Of a stretch of DNA of 64,000 bases, positions 17,316 to 27,775 are shown one piece after another (within the stretch, counting starts at the first letter, position 1; every line of letters starts with the position of its first letter). Where the stretch lies: assembly GCA_040882055.1 (NCBI GenBank), contig JBBECA010000048.1:1-64000 (forward strand). The letters are read 5' to 3'. A program made the translations under genes and the position numbers. The stretch comes from Nitriliruptor sp040882055 (GTDB lineage Bacteria > Actinomycetota > Nitriliruptoria > Nitriliruptorales > Nitriliruptoraceae). A model generated the notes under the pieces. The model worked only from the letters and a program-made list of their open reading frames with translations, did no database searches and was not told the DNA's origin.

Positions 17316-17702
17316 GTGTCCAGCGACACGCCCAGCCATCTGCGTTACAACGATCAGCACGAGTGGACCCGTGACGACGGCGACGTCGTGGTCGTCGGGG
17401 TCACGCACTTCGCGCAGGATCAGCTCGGGGACGTGGTCTACGTCGACCTGCCCGCCCCGGGTGCGGACGTGCGTGCCGGACAGCCTTTCGGTGAGGTCGA
17501 GTCGACCAAGTCGGTCTCCGACCTCTACGCCCCGGTCTCCGGCACCATCGTCGAACGCAACGAAGAGCTCGACGAGCGCCCCGAGCTCGTGAACGCCGAT
17601 CCGTACGGCGACGGGTGGATGGTCGCCATCCGTCCGAGCGACCGCGGCGAGCTCGAAGGGCTGCTCGACGCGGACGCCTACCGGGCGATTACCGGCGCCT
17701 GA
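17316..17702 (+). CDS. gcvH: Glycine cleavage system H protein
   Basis: Lipoylated carrier that shuttles the aminomethyl group between the P, T and L proteins of glycine cleavage. GTG 17316 has AGGGAG 5 nt upstream. The protein (128 residues) starts SSDTPSHLRYNDQHEWTRDD and has the hammerhead lipoyl fold with Lys65 in EVESTKSVSDLYAPVSG. The P protein gene gcvP lies 7 kb downstream; gcvT and lpd are not in the window. Its link to a FHA gene and two MerR genes is the Rv1826-Rv1830 arrangement. Confidence 0.96.
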   Translation: MSSDTPSHLRYNDQHEWTRDDGDVVVVGVTHFAQDQLGDVVYVDLPAPGADVRAGQPFGEVESTKSVSDLYAPVSGTIVERNEELDERPELVNADPYGDGWMVAIRPSDRGELEGLLDADAYRAITGA

Positions 17703-17741
17703 GCGTCCCCGGCGCCATCTGGCGGCCCTCGACCTGACGTC

Positions 17742-17774
17742 CACCCCGCGTCTTCCGGGGTGAGGGTCTAGGCT
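17742..17774 (+). promoter_or_regulatory. Hairpin after gcvH and -10 box of the FHA gene
   Basis: A 7-bp stem CACCCCG/CGGGGTG with a 7-nt loop (17742-17762) is followed at once by TAGGCT (17769-17774), 100 nt before the FHA start. I read it as terminator-then-promoter, separating gcvH expression from FHA-ftsR-dac. Confidence 0.4.
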
Positions 17775-17873
17775 GCGCCCTCGGGCCTCGAAAGAGGTCC
17801 GACGCTCGACCTCGACGCGAGGTGGAGCTCGGTGACGCCGTCGCGGCGTCACGGACGACGAGGGAGCGCCCTG

Positions 17874-18347
17874 GTGTTCTGCAGCCACTGCGGTCAGCCC
17901 GTGAGCGAGGGCGCCCGGTTCTGCGCGGCGTGTGGCGAGCCGCTCGACGACGTCGTCGCCTCGCCCAACGACACGACCGCCGCCATCGAGCTCGGTGCCC
18001 TCGATCCCGCGCACGAGCCGGACGATCTGCCCCACCTCGAGCCGGGGACGGGGATGCTCGTGGTGGTCCGCGGGCCGAACGCTGGCAGTCGCTTCCTGCT
18101 CGACCGCGACGTCACCACCGTCGGACGCCACCCCGATGCGGACATCTTCCTCGACGACGTCACCGTCTCGCGGCGGCACGCCGAGCTGCACCGCACCGAC
18201 GAGGGCGTGCAGCTGCGCGACCTGGGCAGCCTCAACGGCAGTTACGTCGATGGTGAACGGGTCGACGAGCGGCTGTTGGTCTCCGGCGAGGAGGTCCAGA
18301 TCGGCCGCTACAAGCTGCTGTTCGTGGGTGCGGAAGGCGCCAGGTGA
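17874..18347 (+). CDS. Zinc-ribbon FHA-domain protein, GarA/OdhI-like position
   Basis: Residues 2-30 form a zinc ribbon (FCSHCGQPVSEGARFCAACG, two CxxC knuckles). A linker contains NDTTAAIELGALD, and residues about 58-155 are an FHA domain with the phosphothreonine-binding core (TTVGRHPDADIFLDD, SRRHAEL, LGSLNGSYVDG). GTG 17874 is preceded by AGGGAG. By synteny this is the GarA (Rv1827) slot: GarA/OdhI switch off 2-oxoglutarate metabolism until kinases phosphorylate an ETTS motif that folds back on the FHA domain. The TT pair here followed by hydrophobic residues resembles that motif, but GarA has no zinc ribbon, so function is inferred. Confidence 0.88.
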   Translation: MFCSHCGQPVSEGARFCAACGEPLDDVVASPNDTTAAIELGALDPAHEPDDLPHLEPGTGMLVVVRGPNAGSRFLLDRDVTTVGRHPDADIFLDDVTVSRRHAELHRTDEGVQLRDLGSLNGSYVDGERVDERLLVSGEEVQIGRYKLLFVGAEGAR

Positions 18348-19087
18348 CCACCCACACCATCGGTGAGGTGCTGAACCGCCTGAAGGACGAGTTCGACGAC
18401 ATCACCATCTCGAAGATTCGCTTCCTCGAGGCCGAGGGGCTGATCAGTCCCGACCGGACCGAGTCGGGGTACCGGAAGTTCACCGGCGCCGACATCGACC
18501 GGCTCCGCTACGTGCTGCGAGCCCAGCGTGACCGGTACCTGCCGCTCAAGGTCATCAAGGACGAGCTGGCCCGCATCGACGCCGGTCTGCCGCCGACGGT
18601 CGCCCCCGACCCGGCGGCGGATGCCGACACCGCCGGGGTCGGGGGCGACCCCGCTGGGCGGCCCGATCCCGCTGCGTCCGCGGCGCCGCCGGCACCCTCG
18701 CTGCTCGGCGCCGCGGCCAGCGACGTGCACCTGAGCCTGCGCGAGCTGGCCGACGCGACCGGGCTCACCGAACACCAGGTCCGTGAGCTGCGCGATCACG
18801 GGCTCCTGCCGGATCGCGCCACGTACGACGGGGACGACCTCATCGTGGGCAAGCTCGCTGCCGCCCTGCTCGAGGCCGGCCTCGAGGTCCGCCACCTACG
18901 CATGTACCGGCAGTTCGCCGACCGTGAGGCCGCGCTCGCCGAGCAGATGACCGCGGGCCTGCTGCGTCAGCGGAACCCGGATTCGCGGCGGCAGGCAACG
19001 GCGCGCGCCGAGCACCTCGCGGACATCGGTGGTCGGCTCCACAAGGCGCTGTTGGCGGCGCAGTTGCGGTCCCTGCTGCGCCCGTGA
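18344..19087 (+). CDS. ftsR: MerR-family regulator FtsR (Rv1828 type)
   Basis: MerR-type winged-helix DNA-binding protein of 247 residues. The N-terminal domain reads TIGEVLNRLKDEFDDITISK, then KIRFLEAEGLISPDRTESGY and RLRYVLRAQRDRYLPLKVIK. A Pro/Ala-rich linker (residues about 85-125) leads to a second region (LRELADATGLTEHQVRELRD) that looks like another winged helix plus dimerisation helices. This matches Rv1828 and corynebacterial FtsR, an activator of ftsZ, in both sequence style and location. GTG 18344 overlaps the FHA stop, and its own stop overlaps the carboxypeptidase start. Confidence 0.9.
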   Translation: MTTHTIGEVLNRLKDEFDDITISKIRFLEAEGLISPDRTESGYRKFTGADIDRLRYVLRAQRDRYLPLKVIKDELARIDAGLPPTVAPDPAADADTAGVGGDPAGRPDPAASAAPPAPSLLGAAASDVHLSLRELADATGLTEHQVRELRDHGLLPDRATYDGDDLIVGKLAAALLEAGLEVRHLRMYRQFADREAALAEQMTAGLLRQRNPDSRRQATARAEHLADIGGRLHKALLAAQLRSLLRP

Positions 19088-20319
19088 GCAGCACCTACCC
19101 GCGTCACGTGGCCGCTCCGAGGGCTCGGCGCGTCACCGCTGCCGTCCTGTCGCTGGTCGCGATGCTGGGCTCGCTCGCGGCGCCGACGTCCGCGGCCGCG
19201 GACATCGAGCCTCCGCCGCGACCCCTGATCGAGGGTCCGGTCTCGGTGGACTGGCCCGCGGCGCCGGAGGTCGCTGCGCCCGTCCACCTGTTGGTCGATG
19301 CGGTGACGGGGCAGGTCCTGTCCGCCGAGGGTGCCGACGAGCGGCGTCCGGTCGCGTCCACGGTGAAGATCCTGACCGCTCTCACCGCCGCCGCGAACGC
19401 CGATCTCGCCGAGGAGATCGAGATCGGTCCCGAGGTGCTCGACGTGCCCGGTGCCTCGGTCGAGCTCCTGCCGGGGGAGCGGTGGACGGTCGAGGAGCTG
19501 CTCGAGGGGATCATGGTCCGCTCGGGCAACGATGCGGCGATCGCGCTCGCGACGGGGGTCGGCGGCGACACGGAGGGGTTCGTCGAACTGATGCGCCGCA
19601 CGGCCCGCCAGCTCGGCCTCCGTGTCGGCGCCAGCGGCGTCGAGGTGACCTCGCCGAGCGGACTGGACGACGACCAGCGCTTCACCGCTCGCGACCTGGC
19701 CACCCTCACCCGGGTCCTCCTGGCCGATGCGGATCTGCGTGCGATCGTCGGGGCCGAGGAGGTCGCCCTGCCCGGCCGCGAGCCCGACGAGAACCGCAAC
19801 CTGCTGATCGGCGACTACCCGGGGGCGACGGGGGTGAAGACCGGCTACACCGAGGCGTCCGGGAACAGCGTGGTCGCCAGCGCCCGGCGCGACGGCCGCG
19901 AGCTGATCGCCATCGTGCTCGGTGGTGGCCCGGACCCGGAACGCTTCCGCGACGCCGCGACCCTGCTCGACCACGGGTTCGAGGCGTTCGAGTCCCGCGA
20001 ACTCGCCGCTGAGGTCACGCTCCTGGTGGCTGGCGGGACCCGGACGATCCTGACCCCGCGGGCCGACGTCGTGGTGCCGGCGAGGGTCGACGTGGGCTTC
20101 GAGATCCCGATTCCCATCCGCCCCCCGGACGCCGGGTCGGTCCCCGTCCCGGTGCGACTCGGCGCCCGTCAGGTGGCCACGGTCGCGGCCGAGATCGATC
20201 CGCCCCGCGAGGCGCCGACCGGCGACGGAGCCGGCATCGGCCACGCCGTCGCCGAGGGTGTCTACGCCGCGCTGCGCGCCGACCACGTCGCCGACAGCGC
20301 CCAGGCGGATCCTGTCTGA
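19084..20319 (+). CDS. D-alanyl-D-alanine carboxypeptidase (S11, PBP5-like)
   Basis: Exported serine enzyme that trims the terminal D-Ala of peptidoglycan stem peptides. A signal peptide (RRVTAAVLSLVAMLGSLAAP ending TSAAAD) occupies about residues 15-40. All three penicillin-binding motifs are present: Ser92-x-x-Lys95 in ASTVKILTALTA, SGN in MVRSGNDAAIALA, and KTG in GVKTGYTEASGNS. The C-terminal 120 residues resemble the beta-rich PBP5 stalk; no C-terminal amphipathic anchor is evident. GTG 19084 overlaps the ftsR stop. It interrupts the Rv1828-Rv1829 order, which joins it to the ftsR transcript. Confidence 0.92.
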   Translation: MSSTYPRHVAAPRARRVTAAVLSLVAMLGSLAAPTSAAADIEPPPRPLIEGPVSVDWPAAPEVAAPVHLLVDAVTGQVLSAEGADERRPVASTVKILTALTAAANADLAEEIEIGPEVLDVPGASVELLPGERWTVEELLEGIMVRSGNDAAIALATGVGGDTEGFVELMRRTARQLGLRVGASGVEVTSPSGLDDDQRFTARDLATLTRVLLADADLRAIVGAEEVALPGREPDENRNLLIGDYPGATGVKTGYTEASGNSVVASARRDGRELIAIVLGGGPDPERFRDAATLLDHGFEAFESRELAAEVTLLVAGGTRTILTPRADVVVPARVDVGFEIPIPIRPPDAGSVPVPVRLGARQVATVAAEIDPPREAPTGDGAGIGHAVAEGVYAALRADHVADSAQADPV

Positions 20320-20361
20320 GGGTCCCGTTCGCCCGCCCGGAGCGCGCACCGGGGTAGGCGC

Positions 20362-20396
20362 TAGCCTCGGACGGACGGCTCCCTGCACCGTCCGAG
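20362..20396 (+). promoter_or_regulatory. -10 box and leader hairpin of the DUF151 gene
   Basis: TAGCCT (20362-20367) lies 69 nt before the start. Within the expected leader, CTCGGACGG (20366-20374) pairs with CCGTCCGAG (20388-20396), a 9-bp stem with a 13-nt loop. Whether it regulates is unknown. Confidence 0.35.
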
Positions 20397-20430
20397 CCGG
20401 GCACCCCCGCCGACCACCTCGGAGGACCGC

Positions 20431-20940
20431 GTGATCGAGATGGAGCTGATCGGGGTACGGGTCGAGCTGCCGGCCAACCAGCCCATCGTCCTGCTCAAGG
20501 AGACCGGCGGCACCCGCTACCTGCCGATCTGGATCGGGGCGGTCGAGGCCACCGCGATCGCCTTCGCCCTGCAGGGGGTCGAGACGCCGCGTCCGCTCAC
20601 CCACGACCTGTTCGTCAGCGTGCTGACCGAGACCGGCATCGAGCTGACGGCCGTGCAGGTCACCGACCTGCAGGACGGCACCTTCTACGCCGACCTGCAC
20701 CTGCGTCACGGCGAGCGGACCTGGACGGTCACCGCGCGGCCCTCGGACGCGATCGCGCTCGCCGCGCGCCTCGAGGGCGTGCCGCTCCTGGCCGCGGAGC
20801 AGGTCCTCGAGGACGCCGGGCTCGAGATCGACCGCACCGACGAGGACGGCGAGCACGGTGTGGACGCCGAGGAGGAGGTGCGCCAGTTCCGGGAGTTCCT
20901 GGACCAGGTGACGCCCTCCGACTTCGAGGGCAACGGCTGA
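20431..20940 (+). CDS. DUF151 bifunctional-nuclease-family protein (Rv1829 type)
   Basis: The 169-residue protein starts IEMELIGVRVELPANQPIVL and contains YLPIWIGAVEATAIAFALQG, ARPSDAIALAARLEGVPL and other DUF151 hallmarks. The family has reported DNase/RNase activity in a few homologues, but its physiological role in actinobacteria is not settled. GGAGG is 5 nt before GTG 20431. The location between ftsR and a second MerR gene is the Rv1828-Rv1829-Rv1830 order, apart from the intervening carboxypeptidase. The C-terminal 30 residues are acidic. Confidence 0.88.
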   Translation: MIEMELIGVRVELPANQPIVLLKETGGTRYLPIWIGAVEATAIAFALQGVETPRPLTHDLFVSVLTETGIELTAVQVTDLQDGTFYADLHLRHGERTWTVTARPSDAIALAARLEGVPLLAAEQVLEDAGLEIDRTDEDGEHGVDAEEEVRQFREFLDQVTPSDFEGNG

Positions 20941-21043
20941 GGGGCCCGGGCGCTGACCCCTCCTCCGGGGACGTGGTGCCTCGCTGGTGGAGGTGTGTCC
21001 GGGGGAGCGCTCCACAGCCGTACCGCGCGAGTCTCGACCTCAA

Positions 21044-21082
21044 GTGGAGGGTGAGGAGCTGATCCGCTCCCTGAACCTCCAC
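21044..21082. promoter_or_regulatory. Imperfect inverted repeat upstream of the second MerR gene
   Basis: GTGGAGG (21044-21050) mirrors CCTCCAC (21076-21082), and inside it GGAGC (21055-21059) mirrors GCTCC (21066-21070). The element ends 6 nt before the TTGACA box, so it is placed like an activator or repressor site. The encoded MerR protein is one possible binder. Confidence 0.4.
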
Positions 21083-21088
21083 GGAGCG

Positions 21089-21118
21089 TTGACACCCCCC
21101 GGCTCCGACGCGTAGCCT
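21089..21118 (+). promoter_or_regulatory. Promoter TTGACA - 18 - TAGCCT
   Basis: A perfect TTGACA at 21089-21094 and TAGCCT at 21113-21118 with an 18-bp spacer: the best -35/-10 pair in the window. The start of transcription would be near 21125, leaving a leader of about 160 nt before the MerR gene. MerR-type promoters often have 18-20 bp spacers. Confidence 0.65.
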
Positions 21119-21143
21119 CAGGTCGGGAGTTCCACGCGTGCAA

Positions 21144-21175
21144 CTCGCGGAGGGGAGGGCAAGCCCACCCGCGAG
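21144..21175 (+). ncRNA. Hairpin in the 5' leader of the second MerR gene
   Basis: CTCGCGG (21144-21150) pairs with CCGCGAG (21169-21175), and GGG (21157-21159) with CCC (21164-21166) over a CAAG loop, leaving an internal A/G-rich bulge. It matches no riboswitch class I can recognise. It may simply be a stable leader. Confidence 0.3.
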
Positions 21176-21284
21176 CACCACCCCCCACGCGCGTCGCTCC
21201 CAGGGGAGGGCCCGAGGCCCTCGACGAAGGACCGCAACGCTGTGACGCCGCTCCAGGCGCCACGGCTCGACCCGTGGAGCAGAC

Positions 21285-21809
21285 GTGGGCGGACAGCTCA
21301 GCTTCGACGTCGGCGACGCGGCACCACGCGAGGGCTACCGAGGCCCGACCGTCTGCCGCATCGTCGGGATCACCTACCGCCAGCTCGACTACTGGGCCCG
21401 CACGGGGCTGGTCGAGCCCTCGCTGCGCCGTGCCGAGGGCTCGGGCAGCCAACGCCTCTACAGCTTCGACGACGTCGTCCGCCTGCGGGTGGTCAAGCGC
21501 CTGCTCGACGCTGGGGTGTCGCTCCAGAAGGTCCGCACGGCCGTCGAGCAGCTCCAGGCGCGGGGACGGTCGCTGGCGGATGCGACGCTGGTCAGCCAGG
21601 GCGAGTCGGTGTTCCTCGTGACCGACGAGCGTGAGGTGCTCGACCTGGTGATGCACGGGCAGGGCGTGTTCGCGATCGCCCTCGACCCGGTCGTCGACGA
21701 GCTCCGCGGCGAGGTCGCCGACTTCCCCTCCGAGCGGCTCGACGACGCCGCCAGCGAGCTGGCCGAGCTCGAGGCTGCCGAACGCGCGGCGGCCACCGAC
21801 CTCGGCTGA
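21285..21809 (+). CDS. MerR-family transcriptional regulator (Rv1830 type)
   Basis: Protein of 174 residues with an N-terminal MerR helix-turn-helix (RGPTVCRIVGITYRQLDYWA, RTGLVEPSLRRAEGSGSQRL, SFDDVVRLRVVKRLLDAGVS) and a C-terminal helical effector or dimerisation part. The start GTG 21285 follows GGAG. The type with a short G-Q-L-S-F leader and the location after DUF151 correspond to Rv1830. It has its own strong promoter and a long leader, so it is expressed separately from DUF151. No metal-binding cysteines are visible, so metal sensing is unlikely. Confidence 0.9.
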   Translation: MGGQLSFDVGDAAPREGYRGPTVCRIVGITYRQLDYWARTGLVEPSLRRAEGSGSQRLYSFDDVVRLRVVKRLLDAGVSLQKVRTAVEQLQARGRSLADATLVSQGESVFLVTDEREVLDLVMHGQGVFAIALDPVVDELRGEVADFPSERLDDAASELAELEAAERAAATDLG

Positions 21810-21815
21810 GAGCCG

Positions 21816-23828
21816 TCAGCTCTCGAGCCCACGCTCGGTGGGTTCGTCCTGCGCGCCCTGCAGCTTGGCCTTCATGGCCTCGATGACGCCGCCGGACAGG
21901 ATGCGTTCGACCTGGCCCGGGGACAGGTCGTGCTGGGCCGTGAAGCTCGTGCCCTGGGTGACGTTCTTTACCTCGACCGCCCCGTCGCCGGAGGCGAGCG
22001 CATCCCGCAGCCCGGTCAGCCGTAGCGTGTCGCCCTTGGACACGTGCTGGCGGTCGCCGGGGTCGCGGAAGCGCAGCGGCACGACCCCGAAGTTGGCGAG
22101 GTTCTGCCAGTGGATCCGGGCGTAGCTCTCCACGATGGTCACCCGCAGTCCGACGTGACGGGGCGCGAGGGCGGCGTGCTCACGCGAGCTGCCCTGCCCG
22201 TAGTTGCTGCCCCCGACGACCACGTGCCCGTCCCCACCGGCCTCCTGGATAGCGACCGCTCGCTCGTGGTAGGTGGGGTCGATGACGTCGAACGCGAACC
22301 GCGCGATCTCGGGGATGTTCGAGCGGAAGGGCAGCACCGCGGCGCCGGCGCGCAGGATCTCGTCGGTGGACACGTCGTCGCCGGTCTCGAGCAGCACCTC
22401 GAGCTCGAGCTGGTCGGGGAGCGGTTCGAAGTCGGGGAGCGAGGCGATGTTCGGACCCTTGACGATCTCGACCTCGGCGGCCTCGTCGGCCGGCAGCGGC
22501 GCGACGAGCAGCTCGGTGTCGATGAGCGCCTCGTCGCGTTCGCCGATGCTCGGGTAGGTCAGGCCCCGGGCGCGGCCGAACTCCCGCGGGTCGGTGATGA
22601 CCCCGGTGATCGCCGAGGCGACGGCCGTCTCGGGGGAACACAGGTGCACGGCGTCGTCGACGGTGCCGGAGCGGCCCGGGAAGTTGCGTGGGGTGGTGCG
22701 CAGGCTGATCGATCCGGTCGGGGGCGCCTGGCCCATCCCGATGCACCCGTTGCAGCCCGCCTGGTGGAGGCGCGCCCCCGCCCGGACGAGCGGCAGGAGG
22801 TGGCCGTCGCGGATCAGCTCGCCGAGGATCTGGCGGCTGGTCGGGTTCACGTCGAAGGAGACGGCGTCGTCGATCCGGGCCCCGGTCGCATCGAGGACCG
22901 CCGCGGCGATCGCGAAGTCGCGGTACCCGGGGTTGGCCGAGGACCCGATGTAGGCCTGTGCGATGGGCTCACCGGCCACCTCGCTGACCGGGACGACGTT
23001 GCCCGGCGAGGTCGGGAGCGCGATGAGGGGCTCGATCTCGGACAGGTCGACGTGGTCGGTGACGTCGTAGGTGGCGCCCTCGTCCGCGACGAGTTCCGTG
23101 TAGGCGTCCTCGCGGCCCTGCCGGGCGAGGAAGCGTCGGACCTCGTCGTCGGCGGGGAAGATCGAGGTGGTCGCGCCGAGCTCGGCCCCCATGTTGCAGA
23201 TGACGTGACGGTCCATCGCCGACAGCGTCGCGACCCCGGGTCCGTGGTACTCGATGATGCGGCCGAGGCCACCGTCGACACCGTGGCGGCGCAGGAGCTC
23301 GAGGATGACGTCCTTGGCGCTCACCCAGGGCGGCAGCTGGCCGGTGAGCTCGATGCCCCAGATCTCGGGGCAGTTGATGCGCAGGGGCTCGCCCGCCATC
23401 GCCAGGGCGACGTCCAGCCCACCCGAGCCGATCGCGATCATCCCGATCGCGCCGGCGGCTGGGGTGTGCGAGTCGGAGCCGGCCATCGTGGCCCCCGGCC
23501 GGCCGAAGCGTTCCTGGTGGACCGGGTGCGAGATCCCGTTCCCGGGCCGCGAGAACCACACGCCGAACCGCTCGCACGCCGAGCGCAGGAAGACGTGGTC
23601 GTCGGGGTTCTTGTGGTCCTCCTGGACCAGGTTGTGGTCGACGTACTGCGCGGAGACCTCGGTCCGCACGCGGTCGAGCCCCATGGCCTCGAGCTCGAGC
23701 ATCACGAGGGTCCCGGTGGCGTCCTGGGTCAGGGTCTGGTCGATGCGCAACCCGATGGGGGTCCCCGGCGTCAGCTCGCCCTCGACGAGGTGCTCGGCCA
23801 GGATCTTGTGCGCGACGTTGGCTGCCAC
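21816..23828 (-). CDS. acn: Aconitate hydratase, Aquifex-type (about 670 residues)
   Basis: Interconverts citrate and isocitrate in the TCA cycle using a [4Fe-4S] cluster. GTG 23828 has GAGG upstream and gives the N-terminus AANVAHKILAEHLVEGELTP; the longer open frame is out-of-frame with endonuclease IV. Motifs include AGSDSHTPAAGAIGMIAIGS, an ICNMGAELGAT segment and the cluster cysteines in GCNGCIGMGQAPPTG; the swivelling C-terminal domain has GSNYGQGSSREHAALAPR. The 670-residue size matches the short aconitase group first defined in Aquifex, not the roughly 900-residue AcnA usual in actinobacteria. It is convergent with the MerR gene across 6 bp. Confidence 0.92.
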   Translation of the reverse strand: MAANVAHKILAEHLVEGELTPGTPIGLRIDQTLTQDATGTLVMLELEAMGLDRVRTEVSAQYVDHNLVQEDHKNPDDHVFLRSACERFGVWFSRPGNGISHPVHQERFGRPGATMAGSDSHTPAAGAIGMIAIGSGGLDVALAMAGEPLRINCPEIWGIELTGQLPPWVSAKDVILELLRRHGVDGGLGRIIEYHGPGVATLSAMDRHVICNMGAELGATTSIFPADDEVRRFLARQGREDAYTELVADEGATYDVTDHVDLSEIEPLIALPTSPGNVVPVSEVAGEPIAQAYIGSSANPGYRDFAIAAAVLDATGARIDDAVSFDVNPTSRQILGELIRDGHLLPLVRAGARLHQAGCNGCIGMGQAPPTGSISLRTTPRNFPGRSGTVDDAVHLCSPETAVASAITGVITDPREFGRARGLTYPSIGERDEALIDTELLVAPLPADEAAEVEIVKGPNIASLPDFEPLPDQLELEVLLETGDDVSTDEILRAGAAVLPFRSNIPEIARFAFDVIDPTYHERAVAIQEAGGDGHVVVGGSNYGQGSSREHAALAPRHVGLRVTIVESYARIHWQNLANFGVVPLRFRDPGDRQHVSKGDTLRLTGLRDALASGDGAVEVKNVTQGTSFTAQHDLSPGQVERILSGGVIEAMKAKLQGAQDEPTERGLES

Positions 23829-23905
23829 GGGGACCTCACGGTTCGGTGTCCCAATGACCCTAGGGGCGCCCCCTGCGCCCTGGCATGGACGAGCGGGCAG
23901 CTCGG

Positions 23906-24682
23906 TCAGTCCGCGTCGAGCTGACCGCGCAGGAACGCGATCTCGCCGGCGTGCTCGTTGCCGTCCGGCTCGGGCGTCTCGAGGATCACGTCGGCGCCTG
24001 CGGTGCGGACGACCTCCACGAGGGCGGCCAGGTCGATCTCGCCCTTGCCGAGGTTCTGGTGGCGGTCCCGGCCCGAGCCCCGCGCATCCTTCGAGTCGTT
24101 GAGGTGGACCAGGTCGATCCGGCCGGTGAGCGCCCGGATGCGTTCGACCGATCCGGCCACCTCCTCGCCGCCGGCGTGGGTGTGGCAGGTGTCGAGGCAC
24201 AGGCCGAACGGCGTCTCGACCCCGTCGAGGACCTCCCACAGCCGCCCGATGCGGTCGAAGTGCCGGGCGATGGCGTTGTTGCCCCCCGCGGTGTTCTCGA
24301 TGAGCACCGGCAGGGTGGTCTCGAGCCGCTCCAGCGTCGATCGCCAGTGCCCGAACCCGACCTCGATGTCGTCGTCCTCGCCGACGTGGCCGCCGTGGAC
24401 GATCACGCCCTCGGCGCCGATGGCTTCGGCGGCGCGGACCGTCTTCTCCAGCAGCTGACGGCTCGGGTGGCGCACCCGGTTGTTCGGCGTCGCGACGTTG
24501 ATCAGGTAGGGCGCGTGCACGTAGATGCCGACCTCCGAGCCGCGCAGCTCGTCGGCGTCATCGCGCGGTTTCGGGCCCTTGAACTGCTGCGGTGCCGACA
24601 GGAACAGCTGCACGATCTCGGCGTCGCGTTCGGCAGCTGCCGCCAGGGGAGCTGCGGTGCGGACGTGGGCGCCGATGCGCAT
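23906..24682 (-). CDS. nfo: Deoxyribonuclease IV (AP endonuclease)
   Basis: Cleaves DNA at abasic sites in base excision repair using three zinc ions. Metal-ligand motifs of the TIM-barrel family 2 are present in order: VHAPYLIN, VIVHGGHVGE, IENTAGG, CLDTCHTHAGG, VHLNDSK, DRHQNLGKGEI and ILETPEPDG. ATG 24682 is chosen because AGGAG lies 8 nt upstream and the family start MRIGAHV follows; GTG 24691 overlaps that ribosome site. Length 258 is slightly short but complete. It is transcribed toward the aconitase gene with a 77-bp gap. Confidence 0.94.
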   Translation of the reverse strand: MRIGAHVRTAAPLAAAAERDAEIVQLFLSAPQQFKGPKPRDDADELRGSEVGIYVHAPYLINVATPNNRVRHPSRQLLEKTVRAAEAIGAEGVIVHGGHVGEDDDIEVGFGHWRSTLERLETTLPVLIENTAGGNNAIARHFDRIGRLWEVLDGVETPFGLCLDTCHTHAGGEEVAGSVERIRALTGRIDLVHLNDSKDARGSGRDRHQNLGKGEIDLAALVEVVRTAGADVILETPEPDGNEHAGEIAFLRGQLDAD

Positions 24683-24730
24683 CGGGTGCACTCCTGTGGT
24701 GGTCTGGACGGGGCGATCGGGCCCGCACCG

Positions 24731-24736
24731 TAGGCT
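24731..24736 (+). promoter_or_regulatory. Candidate -10 box TAGGCT before gcvP
   Basis: TAGGCT ends 25 nt before the gcvP start, leaving a very short leader. This leaves no room for a glycine riboswitch ahead of gcvP. Confidence 0.4.
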
Positions 24737-24761
24737 GCCGCCAGGCGACCGGGAGCCGTGG

Positions 24762-27725
<2,964 letters not shown>

Positions 27726-27775
27726 CCGCACCCGCGAACCTCGGGCAGGCTCGTTCGACGGTGCGTGACCGCGCC

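Larger units (their letters stand above)
20941..21284 (+). other. 344-bp intergenic region with promoter and structured leader
   Basis: The longest non-coding stretch of the window. It holds an inverted repeat, a well-spaced promoter and a hairpin-forming leader of about 160 nt, listed separately. No small ORF in it has a convincing ribosome binding site or composition. Confidence 0.6.

Noticed and set aside
21026..21048. HspR-type (HAIR) operator
   Set aside because: Only part of the arms (CGAGT ... CTCAAG) resembles the motif; not enough bases match.
22044..23924. 626-residue plus-strand frame opposite aconitase
   Set aside because: It is a shadow of the minus-strand gene: product rich in Asp/Val/Gly/Arg with no domain, while the aconitase frame has all family motifs.
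24683..24761. Possible glycine riboswitch before gcvP
   Set aside because: The gap is 79 nt and the likely -10 ends 25 nt before the start, leaving no room for an aptamer; no conserved core is seen before gcvH either.
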